Assembly (NCBI GenBank): GCA_030627905.1
Contig: DAOVRZ010000150.1
Coordinates: 1-9,144, forward strand
DNA: 9,144 nucleotides
Direction: 5' to 3'
DNA from: JAGMES01 sp023128035
GTDB taxonomy: Bacteria; Bacillota; Halanaerobiia; DY22613
The position numbers were made by a program, and so were the translations under genes. The notes beneath the pieces were generated by a model, which saw nothing but the letters and a program-made list of their open reading frames with translations, made no database searches and had not been told where the DNA came from. This document shows, in pieces, positions 1-5,383 of this stretch (within the stretch, counting starts at the first letter, position 1; each line of letters begins with the position of its first letter).

Positions 1-284
1 ATATCATTTCCTCTGATCTTACGCATATCGGATTCAGACTTTGTTAGCAAATCTTCACCTTCATACCAGATATGACCACCTTCAATTTTACCTGGAGGAT
101 TTGGGATCAGTCTCATAATGGATAGCGAAGTAACACTCTTACCACAACCAGACTCACCTACTACTCCTAAAGTTTCACCTTTATATATCTCAAAGGATAC
201 TCCATCTACAGCCTTAACCACACCATCTTCAGTGTAGAAGTAAGTCTTCAAATCATCTAATTGCAACAATAACTCTTTGGCCAT
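1..284 (-). CDS. Peptide-type ABC transporter ATP-binding protein, DppD/OppD type (partial, N-terminal 94 residues)
   Basis: This is the start of a cytoplasmic ATPase that would energise the permease pair encoded just upstream; the rest lies beyond position 1. The visible 94 residues hold the usual beta-strand start and a Walker A motif, GESGCGKS, at residues 43-50, followed by the SVTSLSIMRLI helix typical of the DppD/OppD branch. The Q-loop, signature and Walker B regions are off the window. The ATG at 282-284 is supported by an AAGGGGG Shine-Dalgarno 7 bases upstream, G-rich like those of the dppB-type genes here. It follows the DppC-type gene by 33 bases with no terminator, so it is co-transcribed with it. 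The ATPase family is certain; the D rather than F assignment comes from gene order and the N-terminal sequence. Confidence 0.93.
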   Translation of the reverse strand, partial: MAKELLLQLDDLKTYFYTEDGVVKAVDGVSFEIYKGETLGVVGESGCGKSVTSLSIMRLIPNPPGKIEGGHIWYEGEDLLTKSESDMRKIRGND

Positions 285-317
285 CTTTAAACCCCCTTTT
301 CCATCCTCGACTTCGTA

Positions 318-1223
318 TTAGTGTTTTAATTTAGGATCAAGCGCATCTCGTAAACCGTCACCTAAAAGATTAAACGCCAAAACAGTTACAAAAATCATCA
401 TTCCTGGGAAAATAGCTACCCATGGAGTTTGCTTCATAACAGTAATAGCTTGAGCATCCTGCAAAAGACCACCCCAACTCACAGTTCCTTGTTTAACTCC
501 TAGTCCAAGGAAACTTAGTACAGCTTCAGTTAAGATTGTTGAACCAACCCGCATAGTAGCTGCTACGATAATTGGTGCCATAGAATTAGGTAAAAGATGA
601 GTAAAAATTATCCTAGCATCATTAGCACCCAAAGCTCTTGCACCTTCAACAAAGTCTCTTTCTTTCAAAGAAAGAAATTGACCTCTAACCAAACGAGCAA
701 CTGACATCCAACTAGTTAAACCAATTATAACTATAACTTTATAGATACCGTTTCCAAACATCGCTACTATAGTAAGAATTAGGAAGAAGGATGGGAAACA
801 AAGAAAAATATCTGTAATACGCATAATTATATTATCGACAATCCCACCATAGTACCCTGAAATAGCTCCCAAAACTGTACCGATGGTAATTGCAATAGCC
901 ATAGAAACGAGACCTACGGTTAATGAAACTCTAGAACCATAGATAACCAGTGTAAATAAGTCACGCCCCATAGAATCAGTACCCATCAAATGGCTTTTTG
1001 AAGGTACACTCCATAAACTATCAAAATCCATATCATCAATACTATAAGGGGCTATCATTGGTGCAAAAATAGCAACTAAATAGAAAAAGATTATAAGGCC
1101 AAGACTTATTACAGCTAATTTATTCCTTTTCAACCTTTTCCAGGTTATTTTTAACATTGTTTCATTTTCAACTTTTAAACCATGCTTTTGCTCTGATATT
1201 GCAGTATTTCCGCTATTAGACAT
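318..1223 (-). CDS. ABC transporter permease, DppC/OppC type (lower cassette)
   Basis: This 301-residue inner-membrane permease would form the channel with the DppB-type partner encoded immediately upstream. After a hydrophilic N-terminus of about 35 residues comes the first membrane helix (about 37-58, ending in IAPYS), then the family block GTDSMGRDLF (81-90). The cytoplasmic EAA loop that docks on the ATPase is at about 189-215 (FVEGARALGA, then HLLPN), and SFLGLGV (237-243) and GDGLRDALDPKLK (288-300) close the protein as in other DppC/OppC members. The first ATG is chosen because a strong AAGGAGGTG site lies just upstream and overlaps the stop codon of the preceding gene, which points to translational coupling. 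An internal Met at residue 23 has no comparable site. Length is normal. The substrate is unknown. Confidence 0.95.
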   Translation of the reverse strand: MSNSGNTAISEQKHGLKVENETMLKITWKRLKRNKLAVISLGLIIFFYLVAIFAPMIAPYSIDDMDFDSLWSVPSKSHLMGTDSMGRDLFTLVIYGSRVSLTVGLVSMAIAITIGTVLGAISGYYGGIVDNIIMRITDIFLCFPSFFLILTIVAMFGNGIYKVIVIIGLTSWMSVARLVRGQFLSLKERDFVEGARALGANDARIIFTHLLPNSMAPIIVAATMRVGSTILTEAVLSFLGLGVKQGTVSWGGLLQDAQAITVMKQTPWVAIFPGMMIFVTVLAFNLLGDGLRDALDPKLKH

Positions 1224-1236
1224 TATCTACACCTCC

Positions 1237-2190
1237 TTAGTTATACTTAATTCGTGGATCGATAGTTGCATAAATTATGTCAGTAAAAAAGTTACAAACT
1301 AGAACTAGAAAAGCAACTATGGTATTAGTAGCCATTACAATTGGATAATCCCGTTGAAAAATAGCATCAATACCAGTTCGTCCCATACCAGGCCATCCAA
1401 AAATTTGTTCTGTAATCAAGGCGCCTGACAATAAAAAAGGTAGAGATAAACCTAACAAAGTAACCATAGGCATCAAAGCATTTTTTAAAGCATGTTTATA
1501 AATAACAACCTTTTCACTTATACCTTTCGATCTAGCAGTACGGATATAATCTTCACGAATAACTTCTAGCATACTAGAACGCATATATCGAGTCCAACCA
1601 GCCATACTTGGCGCAACAAAACAAGTAACTGGTAAAATCATATGCAAGATACGATCTCCAATGGTTATATGCTCTGCTCTAAGATTATACATCCCAGTAG
1701 CAGGCAACCATCCTAAACTAACACTGAAAATCAGGATTAACATTAAACCAAGCCAGAAAATTGGAATTGAAAGACCTGCAAACGCAAATAGAGAGACTAT
1801 ATAATCAAAAACCGAGTACTGCCTGGTAGCAGAGATAATACCAAAAATCACAGACACAAAAATCGCTATCAGCATGCCTGTCCCCGTTAAAAGTAACGTA
1901 ACAGGAATCCTTTCTACTAATATCTCACTAACTAAACGTCCAGACATAAATGAGTTACCAAAGTCTAAACGCACCAAACTTTTTACCCAGCTCCAATACT
2001 GAACAGCTAATGGTTCATCAAGCCCTAAATTAGCTTTGATCCGTGCTAGATCAGATGGCTTAAGTTTTGGGTTCATCATCATACTAGTTGGATCACCAGG
2101 AGCCAGGTGAACAATTGTAAAGGAAATTAATGTGATTCCGATAAAAATCGGTATCATTGATATAAGCCGTTTAATAATATAATTTTTCAA
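1237..2190 (-). CDS. ABC transporter permease, DppB/OppB type (lower cassette, TTG start)
   Basis: This membrane permease pairs with the DppC-type protein. I place the start at the TTG at 2188-2190, giving 317 residues beginning MKNYIIKRLISMIPIFIG, the normal N-terminus of the family. An AAGGGGGG ribosome site sits 8 bases before it. The longer frame from the ATG at 2230-2232 would add 14 residues that are partly encoded by that ribosome site, and it lacks a good site of its own. Visible features are the first membrane helix (about 3-25), HLAPGDP, the EAA loop at about 209-240 (EDYIRTARSKG, then KNALMP), and the terminal block GWPGMGR to IDPRIKY. The gene is separated from the binding-protein gene by a strong stem-loop and joined closely to the DppC gene, where the stop codon overlaps the next Shine-Dalgarno. 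Confidence 0.94.
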   Translation of the reverse strand: MKNYIIKRLISMIPIFIGITLISFTIVHLAPGDPTSMMMNPKLKPSDLARIKANLGLDEPLAVQYWSWVKSLVRLDFGNSFMSGRLVSEILVERIPVTLLLTGTGMLIAIFVSVIFGIISATRQYSVFDYIVSLFAFAGLSIPIFWLGLMLILIFSVSLGWLPATGMYNLRAEHITIGDRILHMILPVTCFVAPSMAGWTRYMRSSMLEVIREDYIRTARSKGISEKVVIYKHALKNALMPMVTLLGLSLPFLLSGALITEQIFGWPGMGRTGIDAIFQRDYPIVMATNTIVAFLVLVCNFFTDIIYATIDPRIKYN

Positions 2191-2239
2191 ACTCAGTACC
2201 CCCCTTAAAAGCAAAATCCTTAACAAAATCATATAATCA

Positions 2240-2273
2240 TGTATATGGCCTAAGAAATCTTAGGCCATATACA
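2240..2273. repeat. Perfect 16-bp inverted repeat between binding-protein and permease genes
   Basis: Arms at 2240-2255 and 2258-2273 are exact reverse complements around a 2-base AA spacer, with the core TATGGCCTAAG. In RNA this gives a long stable hairpin. On the minus strand it is followed by T-rich sequence (GATTATATGATTTTG) but not a clean U run, so it resembles an RNA-protecting or partly terminating stem-loop more than a full terminator. It lies about 50 bases after the binding-protein stop codon and before the permease ribosome site, where such a structure would raise binding-protein mRNA over permease mRNA. Confidence 0.8.
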
Positions 2274-2301
2274 CATTTTATTTAAGAAAGTTTTACGTTT
2301 T

Positions 2302-2320
2302 TCAAAGTTTTATACTTTGA
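2302..2320. repeat. Small 7-bp hairpin directly after the binding-protein stop codon
   Basis: TCAAAGT (2302-2308) and ACTTTGA (2314-2320) are reverse complements around a 5-base spacer, ending at the base next to the stop codon. All but two pairs are A-T, so it is weak alone. It may be part of the same 3' structure as the 16-bp stem-loop nearby. Confidence 0.4.
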
Positions 2321-3910
2321 TTATTCGGAAATCCAAATATCTTTCCAATCTGCAACAAAGAGACTGTCGATTGGGTTTGGATTTAAACCATGAATTTTTT
2401 CACTGAATACAGCATTAGCTTTACTGTACATTAAGAAGATGTATGGGTAGTCATCATGGATAAGTTGTTGAATTTCATCGTAAATAGGCTTACGAATTTC
2501 AACATCCATTGTAGTTCTACCTGCTACTAACAATTCATCAACTTTTGGATTGTTGTAAGATACGAAGTTGAAACCATCTTCGATTTGGCTGGAATGGAAT
2601 AAAGAATAATCATCTGGATCTGGACCCATACCAGTCCAACCAAGGATAATCGCATCAAAGTCTTTCTTGAATACTCTTTCAGTGATGAAAGTAACCCAAG
2701 TTAGAGCATCAACTTCAAGATCTACACCAATCTTTTTCCAGAAAATCTTAACCAAAGGTAAAATCTTCTCACGAGCAACATTACCTTTATTGGTAATCAA
2801 AGTAAAGCTTAATGGTTGACCATCTTTATCACGGATACCGTCACCATCAGTATCAACCCAACCTGCTTCAGTTAAAAGCCTCTTAGCTTCATCTACATCA
2901 TATTCGTAGTCATCGATATCAGCATTATAAGCCCAACCAATACCAGGTACGATATTAGAAGTAGCTGGTTTACCTTGACCGAAGTATGCAACCTTAACGA
3001 TTGCTGGCTTATAGATAGAGATAGCTAAAGCTTTTCTTACATTTACATCTTTGAACATATCTCTCTCTAAATTGAAACCAAGATAAGTATATCCAAAGTC
3101 CCAACGAGTCCATAATTTTAAACCTTTAGAAGCAGCTTCTTTTTCAATACGTGTAACTTCTGCAGGTGGTACAGCAGAATAGTCAATGTCGCCTGCTTCA
3201 GCAGTAGCTAATAAAGCATTTTGATTAGCTACTACTTTGTAGATAACTTTGTCTAAATATACACGACCACGGTGGTAATCTTCACGAGCAACAAAAGTAG
3301 CATGATCTTCATGAACCCTCTCACCCAATACAAAAGGACCAGTACCAACTGGAGCTTGGTTAGCTGGGTTAGTATTGATATCTGTACCAGCAAAGATATG
3401 AGCTGGCAAGATCTCCATAGTCATAGTACCAGTTAAGAAGTTTGGATCTGCATATTTCAGAGTAATTTTAAGAGTATAATCATCAATGATTTCGATACTA
3501 TCAACAGAATCCATTAAGTAACCACGAACAGTGTTTGTATTTGGATCAGTAATGATTTCCAAAGTATACTTAACGTCTTCAGCAGTAAATTCATGGCCAT
3601 CACTGAAAGTAACACCCTTTTTCAGATTAAAAGTCCAAACCAAACCATCTTCGGAACCTTCAAAGCTTTCAGCCAAAACACCAGGAATTGATTCCATAGA
3701 AGCACGGTCAATATCCAAAACAGACTCATAAACCATTTCAGCATAGCTACTAGCAGAGTCCGTTTGACCTAAAACTGGGTTGATAACTTCAGCGTCACCA
3801 ATTACACCTAAAATCAAAGTGCCACCTTGCTTTGGCTCTTCAGCCATAACACCAAAGCTAATACCTAAAACTAACAAAACAGTTAATAAAACAACAAAAT
3901 TTCTGTTCAT
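2321..3910 (-). CDS. Extracellular solute-binding protein family 5 (DppA/OppA type), lower cassette
   Basis: This 529-residue secreted protein captures the substrate and delivers it to the DppB/DppC permease pair. Residues 1-23 form a Sec signal peptide with a hydrophobic core and a VMA|EE cleavage site; there is no lipobox cysteine, so it should be soluble in a periplasm. Family landmarks include GGTLILG (29-35), the domain around DGLVWTFNLKKGV (88-100), GTGPF (189-193), YTYLGFNLERDMF (274-286) and FNFVSYNNP (447-455). Residues 353-364 (DTDGDGIRDKDG) look like a calcium-binding EF-hand or dockerin-type loop, a feature seen in part of this family. The ATG is preceded by AAGGAGGA at good spacing. 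A strong ribosome site and a stem-loop after the gene suggest high expression. It is a paralogue of the binding protein at 7234-8796. Peptides are the default substrate, but oligosaccharides cannot be excluded. Confidence 0.95.
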   Translation of the reverse strand: MNRNFVVLLTVLLVLGISFGVMAEEPKQGGTLILGVIGDAEVINPVLGQTDSASSYAEMVYESVLDIDRASMESIPGVLAESFEGSEDGLVWTFNLKKGVTFSDGHEFTAEDVKYTLEIITDPNTNTVRGYLMDSVDSIEIIDDYTLKITLKYADPNFLTGTMTMEILPAHIFAGTDINTNPANQAPVGTGPFVLGERVHEDHATFVAREDYHRGRVYLDKVIYKVVANQNALLATAEAGDIDYSAVPPAEVTRIEKEAASKGLKLWTRWDFGYTYLGFNLERDMFKDVNVRKALAISIYKPAIVKVAYFGQGKPATSNIVPGIGWAYNADIDDYEYDVDEAKRLLTEAGWVDTDGDGIRDKDGQPLSFTLITNKGNVAREKILPLVKIFWKKIGVDLEVDALTWVTFITERVFKKDFDAIILGWTGMGPDPDDYSLFHSSQIEDGFNFVSYNNPKVDELLVAGRTTMDVEIRKPIYDEIQQLIHDDYPYIFLMYSKANAVFSEKIHGLNPNPIDSLFVADWKDIWISE

Positions 3911-3988
3911 TTAAACATCCTCCTTCTTCTCATTTAAGTAATAACCTTTAAATACTATTAAACTACTACCTACTCAATTGGTAAAATT

Positions 3989-3998
3989 TCACCTCCTT
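3989..3998 (-). other. Orphan full-length Shine-Dalgarno sequence
   Basis: The minus strand reads AAGGAGGTGA, a 10-base match to the complement of the 16S rRNA 3' end and better than the site used by the gene itself. No ATG or GTG follows at usable spacing; the nearest TTG is about 13 bases past the GGAGG core and its frame stops after three codons. It may be a ribosome standby site, the remains of a lost gene start, or chance. An ACCT/AGGT pairing just upstream could mask it. Confidence 0.4.
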
Positions 3999-4005
3999 AA
4001 AAAGG

Positions 4006-4033
4006 TTAATAATCTACTTAGTATGCTTTTCAA
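4006..4033 (-). promoter_or_regulatory. Weak promoter candidate for the lower transporter operon
   Basis: On the minus strand TTGAAA (4033-4028) and TATTAA (4011-4006) are separated by 16 bases. The -35 matches five of six consensus bases and the -10 four of six. The -35 overlaps the 3' arm of a stem-loop. An alternative weak pair is TTAACT (4178-4173) with TTATAT (4154-4149), spacer 18, whose -35 falls across the edge of the IS-like hairpin group. Neither is convincing next to the other two promoters in this window. Confidence 0.25.
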
Positions 4034-4085
4034 TCTGCTTTGCAGATTTTGTAACTTTCGGAAGGAATTTTAACTTCTTCCGAAA
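4032..4085. repeat. Two tandem stem-loops in the leader of the lower operon
   Basis: Stem one pairs TTTCGGAAG (4056-4064) with CTTCCGAAA (4077-4085), nine perfect base pairs around 12 bases. Stem two pairs AATCTGC (4032-4038) with GCAGATT (4042-4048), seven perfect pairs around a 3-base loop. On the minus strand neither is followed by a U tract, so they do not look like terminators of the regulator gene. On the plus strand stem two is followed only by a short TTTTG. Confidence 0.6.
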
Positions 4086-4093
4086 AATTTAGT

Positions 4094-4138
4094 ACAGTTA
4101 GTTATCCACCGCTAAAATGTATGTATTCACGAAAGCTT
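4094..4138 (-). repeat. Leader block copy A, shared with 5200-5237
   Basis: Read on the minus strand this copy begins AAGCTTTCGTGAATACAT and ends GGATAACTAACTGT. The copy in the regulator's leader begins AAGCTTTGTGGAATACAT and ends with a TAACTGT block that matches 12 of 14 bases. Order and orientation are kept and a few bases are inserted or deleted between the matching parts. It may be a shared operator, a shared RNA element or the trace of a duplicated promoter region. Confidence 0.5.
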
Positions 4139-4169
4139 TGATCTTCACATATAAAATAATTTTTATCTT

Positions 4170-4271
4170 TTGAGTTAAGACCCCCACTTCTATAAGTGGT
4201 GGGAATTGTTTTTAATCTTCAGTGGGGGTAGAATCCCCTACTGAAGCCCCGATGTTCAGCTTTAGCTGGAC
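4170..4271 (-). mobile_element. Probable solitary end of an IS200/IS605-type element (hairpin group, no transposase)
   Basis: Three hairpins follow one another. GTTCAGCT/AGCTGGAC (4254-4271) has a 2-base loop. CTTCAGT-G-GGGG pairs with CCCC-T-ACTGAAG (4218-4246). An imperfect stem CC-x-CCACTT/AAGTGG-x-GG (4181-4202) has a 4-base loop. On the minus strand the last is followed 7 bases later by TCAA (4173-4170). A subterminal imperfect hairpin followed by a short tetranucleotide is the style of IS200/IS605 right ends, and extra hairpins upstream are expected where the omega RNA of TnpB elements is encoded. No tnpA or tnpB is present, so this would be a relic or a non-autonomous end. Orientation is not certain: mismatches in two hairpins are G-T on the plus strand but A-C on the minus strand. 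Confidence 0.45.
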
Positions 4272-4275
4272 GAAT

Positions 4276-5004
4276 TCACTTTATATGCTCTAAAATCGGA
4301 GAAAAAATTCCAGGAATCATTAATTTAACATATTCACCTGGAAAATAAAATATTTCTTCTCCTAATATCCTCTCTTTTACAGTAATCTTAGCATTAATCT
4401 TAATAATCGGATCATCAGGTTGAAGTTCAAAATTAAGTCCCTTATAACTAAGGAGATCAGCTAATTTTCCAATTTCAATCTCCGGACTTGCAAACCGTAC
4501 CTCGTCGCTATTCAAACCTATTAAATTAAATACACCATTTTCCTGATTTAACTTCTCTACATCTAATTTAACTTTAGTTATAAATTCGATAATCCCAATA
4601 GGCTTTTTATAATAATAAATATGCTGAAAATATCGATAAAGAAGAACATTGTCGTAATTCCAGTAAACATCTTTATATGAGTCAACTATTTCAATTTTAG
4701 GAGCGCTATATGAAAAGGCTGGCCCATTTCCTTTATCTTGAATATGTATATTAACCAGCGATTCATTTAATGAAAACAAAATTTTTGATTCGGATTTTTT
4801 TTCCATTTTACGTGCATATTCCTCTCTTAAATGCATCAAAGAAAGGTTTGCTTCAGAAAGAATGGTTCGTACATAACGAGATGTAGTTTTAGCAAAGTTT
4901 GCAATTTGTTCAATCTTTAAAAAAGGATCCTCTTTTGCTAAACGTACAATATACTCTTTCTTTGTTTCAGTAGAAATGTGAACTTTTTTATCTCTACTAT
5001 TCAT
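4276..5004 (-). CDS. Putative transcriptional regulator: short helix-turn-helix plus UTRA-like ligand domain
   Basis: This 242-residue cytoplasmic protein has no signal peptide or membrane segment. Residues 17-66 form a helical DNA-binding-like region; IEQIANFAKTTSRYVRTIL (31-49) reads as a helix-turn-helix, followed by a basic helix LREEYARKMEKK (59-70). Residues 118-240 resemble a UTRA (HutC-type effector) domain: NVLLYRYFQHIYYYKKPIGIIE, then the LADLLSYKGLNFELQPDDPIIKI region, then LGEEIFYFPGEYVKLMI near the end. UTRA domains usually follow a GntR winged helix of about 70 residues; here the head is a different, shorter motif. The ATG at 5004 has GAGGG 7 bases upstream. The gene lies between two transporter cassettes behind its own consensus promoter and a long leader. 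Family assignment is by eye, so the effector and targets are inference; a sugar or amino-acid-like effector would fit. The IS-like hairpins begin 4 bases after its stop codon, and the C-terminus looks about complete. Confidence 0.7.
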   Translation of the reverse strand: MNSRDKKVHISTETKKEYIVRLAKEDPFLKIEQIANFAKTTSRYVRTILSEANLSLMHLREEYARKMEKKSESKILFSLNESLVNIHIQDKGNGPAFSYSAPKIEIVDSYKDVYWNYDNVLLYRYFQHIYYYKKPIGIIEFITKVKLDVEKLNQENGVFNLIGLNSDEVRFASPEIEIGKLADLLSYKGLNFELQPDDPIIKINAKITVKERILGEEIFYFPGEYVKLMIPGIFSPILEHIK

Positions 5005-5028
5005 CTACATCCCTCACTTTTAAATAGC

Positions 5029-5040
5029 TAACATATGTTA
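5029..5040. promoter_or_regulatory. 12-bp perfect palindrome upstream of the regulator start codon
   Basis: TAACATATGTTA is a perfect dyad 24 bases before the regulator's ATG and just upstream of its ribosome site. It could be an autoregulatory operator, though an A/T-rich 12-mer palindrome can also occur by chance. No second copy was found in the other two promoter regions. Confidence 0.35.
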
Positions 5041-5250
5041 TCTAAATCAGTATAAAAAAAAACCCATAAGGAGTCTTTAAATAAATCGGCTGAATATTCT
5101 AAATTGAGTACATTTAGACTTTTACCTATTAAGCCGATATTAAAGCCCTACTCTTTTACTGAGTTCGACAATTAATGAGTACTATTATTTATTTTGCTAA
5201 CAGTTACTTGTCCTAAATAATGTATTCCACAAAGCTTCTGCTTATAATTC
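5041..5250 (-). promoter_or_regulatory. Long structured 5' leader of the regulator gene
   Basis: From the promoter at 5257-5285, transcription would start near 5250, leaving about 245 untranslated bases, unusually long for a regulator. On the minus strand the leader carries the shared block (5237-5200), then an outer stem ATCGGCT/AGCCGAT (5138-5132 with 5091-5085) enclosing an inner stem TCTAAAT/ATTTAGA (5118-5098). A run of nine T (5062-5054) follows. AGTCT in the inner stem could instead pair with AGACT (5076-5072), giving two competing folds. The hairpin directly before the T run (CC/GG plus A-U and G-U pairs) is weak, so attenuation is only a possibility. TGAGTAC (plus strand) occurs twice, at 5105-5111 and 5176-5182. 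No known riboswitch class was recognised and no small gene is evident. Confidence 0.4.
5200..5237 (-). repeat. Leader block copy B, shared with 4094-4138
   Basis: This is the second copy of the diverged block. It starts about 13 bases after the predicted transcription start of the regulator gene, so it would lie at the very 5' end of that mRNA. Matching parts are AAGCTTT, GTG, AATACAT, TTTAG and the 14-base end GGACAAGTAACTGT. Confidence 0.5.
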
Positions 5251-5256
5251 TCTTTA

Positions 5257-5285
5257 ATTATATTACAATTATTTTTTAATGTCAA
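5257..5285 (-). promoter_or_regulatory. Perfect consensus SigA promoter of the regulator gene
   Basis: The minus strand reads TTGACA (5285-5280), a 17-base spacer and TATAAT (5262-5257), all consensus. The bases ahead of the -35 (ATTC) are identical to those at the upper cassette's promoter. Transcription would begin near 5250 towards the regulator gene at 5004. Confidence 0.8.
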
Positions 5286-5383
5286 GAATATGGCTAAAAA
5301 AATTAGTAGTTGTTTTTTATCTTTTCTAAAACTATTGCTATTATATCTATATATAGGTATTTTTATATTAATATTTTAAAGCA
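5286..5383. other. Spacer after the upper permease operon, no clear terminator
   Basis: This very A/T-rich stretch follows the stop codon of the upper DppC-type gene. It contains short A/T palindromes (CTATATATAG, ATATTAATAT) and a T7 run on the minus strand, but no GC stem before it. Read-through from the upper operon into the regulator gene therefore remains possible. Confidence 0.4.

Larger units (their letters stand above)
3911..4169 (-). promoter_or_regulatory. Upstream leader region of the lower transporter operon
   Basis: No gene is visible in this stretch. Read on the minus strand it contains, in order, a block shared with the regulator's leader (4094-4138), two tandem stem-loops (4056-4085 and 4032-4048), a weak promoter candidate (4006-4033), an unused Shine-Dalgarno-like site (3989-3998) and finally the real ribosome site AAGGAGGA before the ATG at 3910. 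No known riboswitch class was recognised. Where transcription starts is uncertain: either upstream of the shared block, giving a leader of about 230 bases, or at the weak internal promoter. Confidence 0.5.

Noticed and set aside
3531..3731. Plus-strand open frame of 66 codons inside the lower binding-protein gene
   Set aside because: It is wholly antisense to a well-supported gene, has no ribosome site and no recognisable protein features.
3907..3933. Eight-codon leader frame (MRRRRMFK) ending with an ATGA overlap at the lower binding-protein start
   Set aside because: Its arginine codons are simply the purine-rich ribosome site read in frame; the frame has no strong ribosome site of its own. 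The upper cassette shows a similar artefact (ATG at 8811).
4062..4090. Possible CodY-type box in the A/T-rich leader sequence
   Set aside because: Aligning it to the AATTTTCWGAAAATT consensus leaves about five mismatches, and the region is better explained by the 9-bp stem-loop.
3911..4169. Known riboswitch or T-box in the lower operon leader
   Set aside because: I could not find the conserved cores of the c-di-GMP, purine, preQ1, TPP or T-box classes on either strand.
4170..4271. The hairpin group as an ordinary terminator of the regulator gene or as a CRISPR repeat
   Set aside because: No U tract follows any of the stems on the minus strand, and there is no regularly spaced direct repeat.
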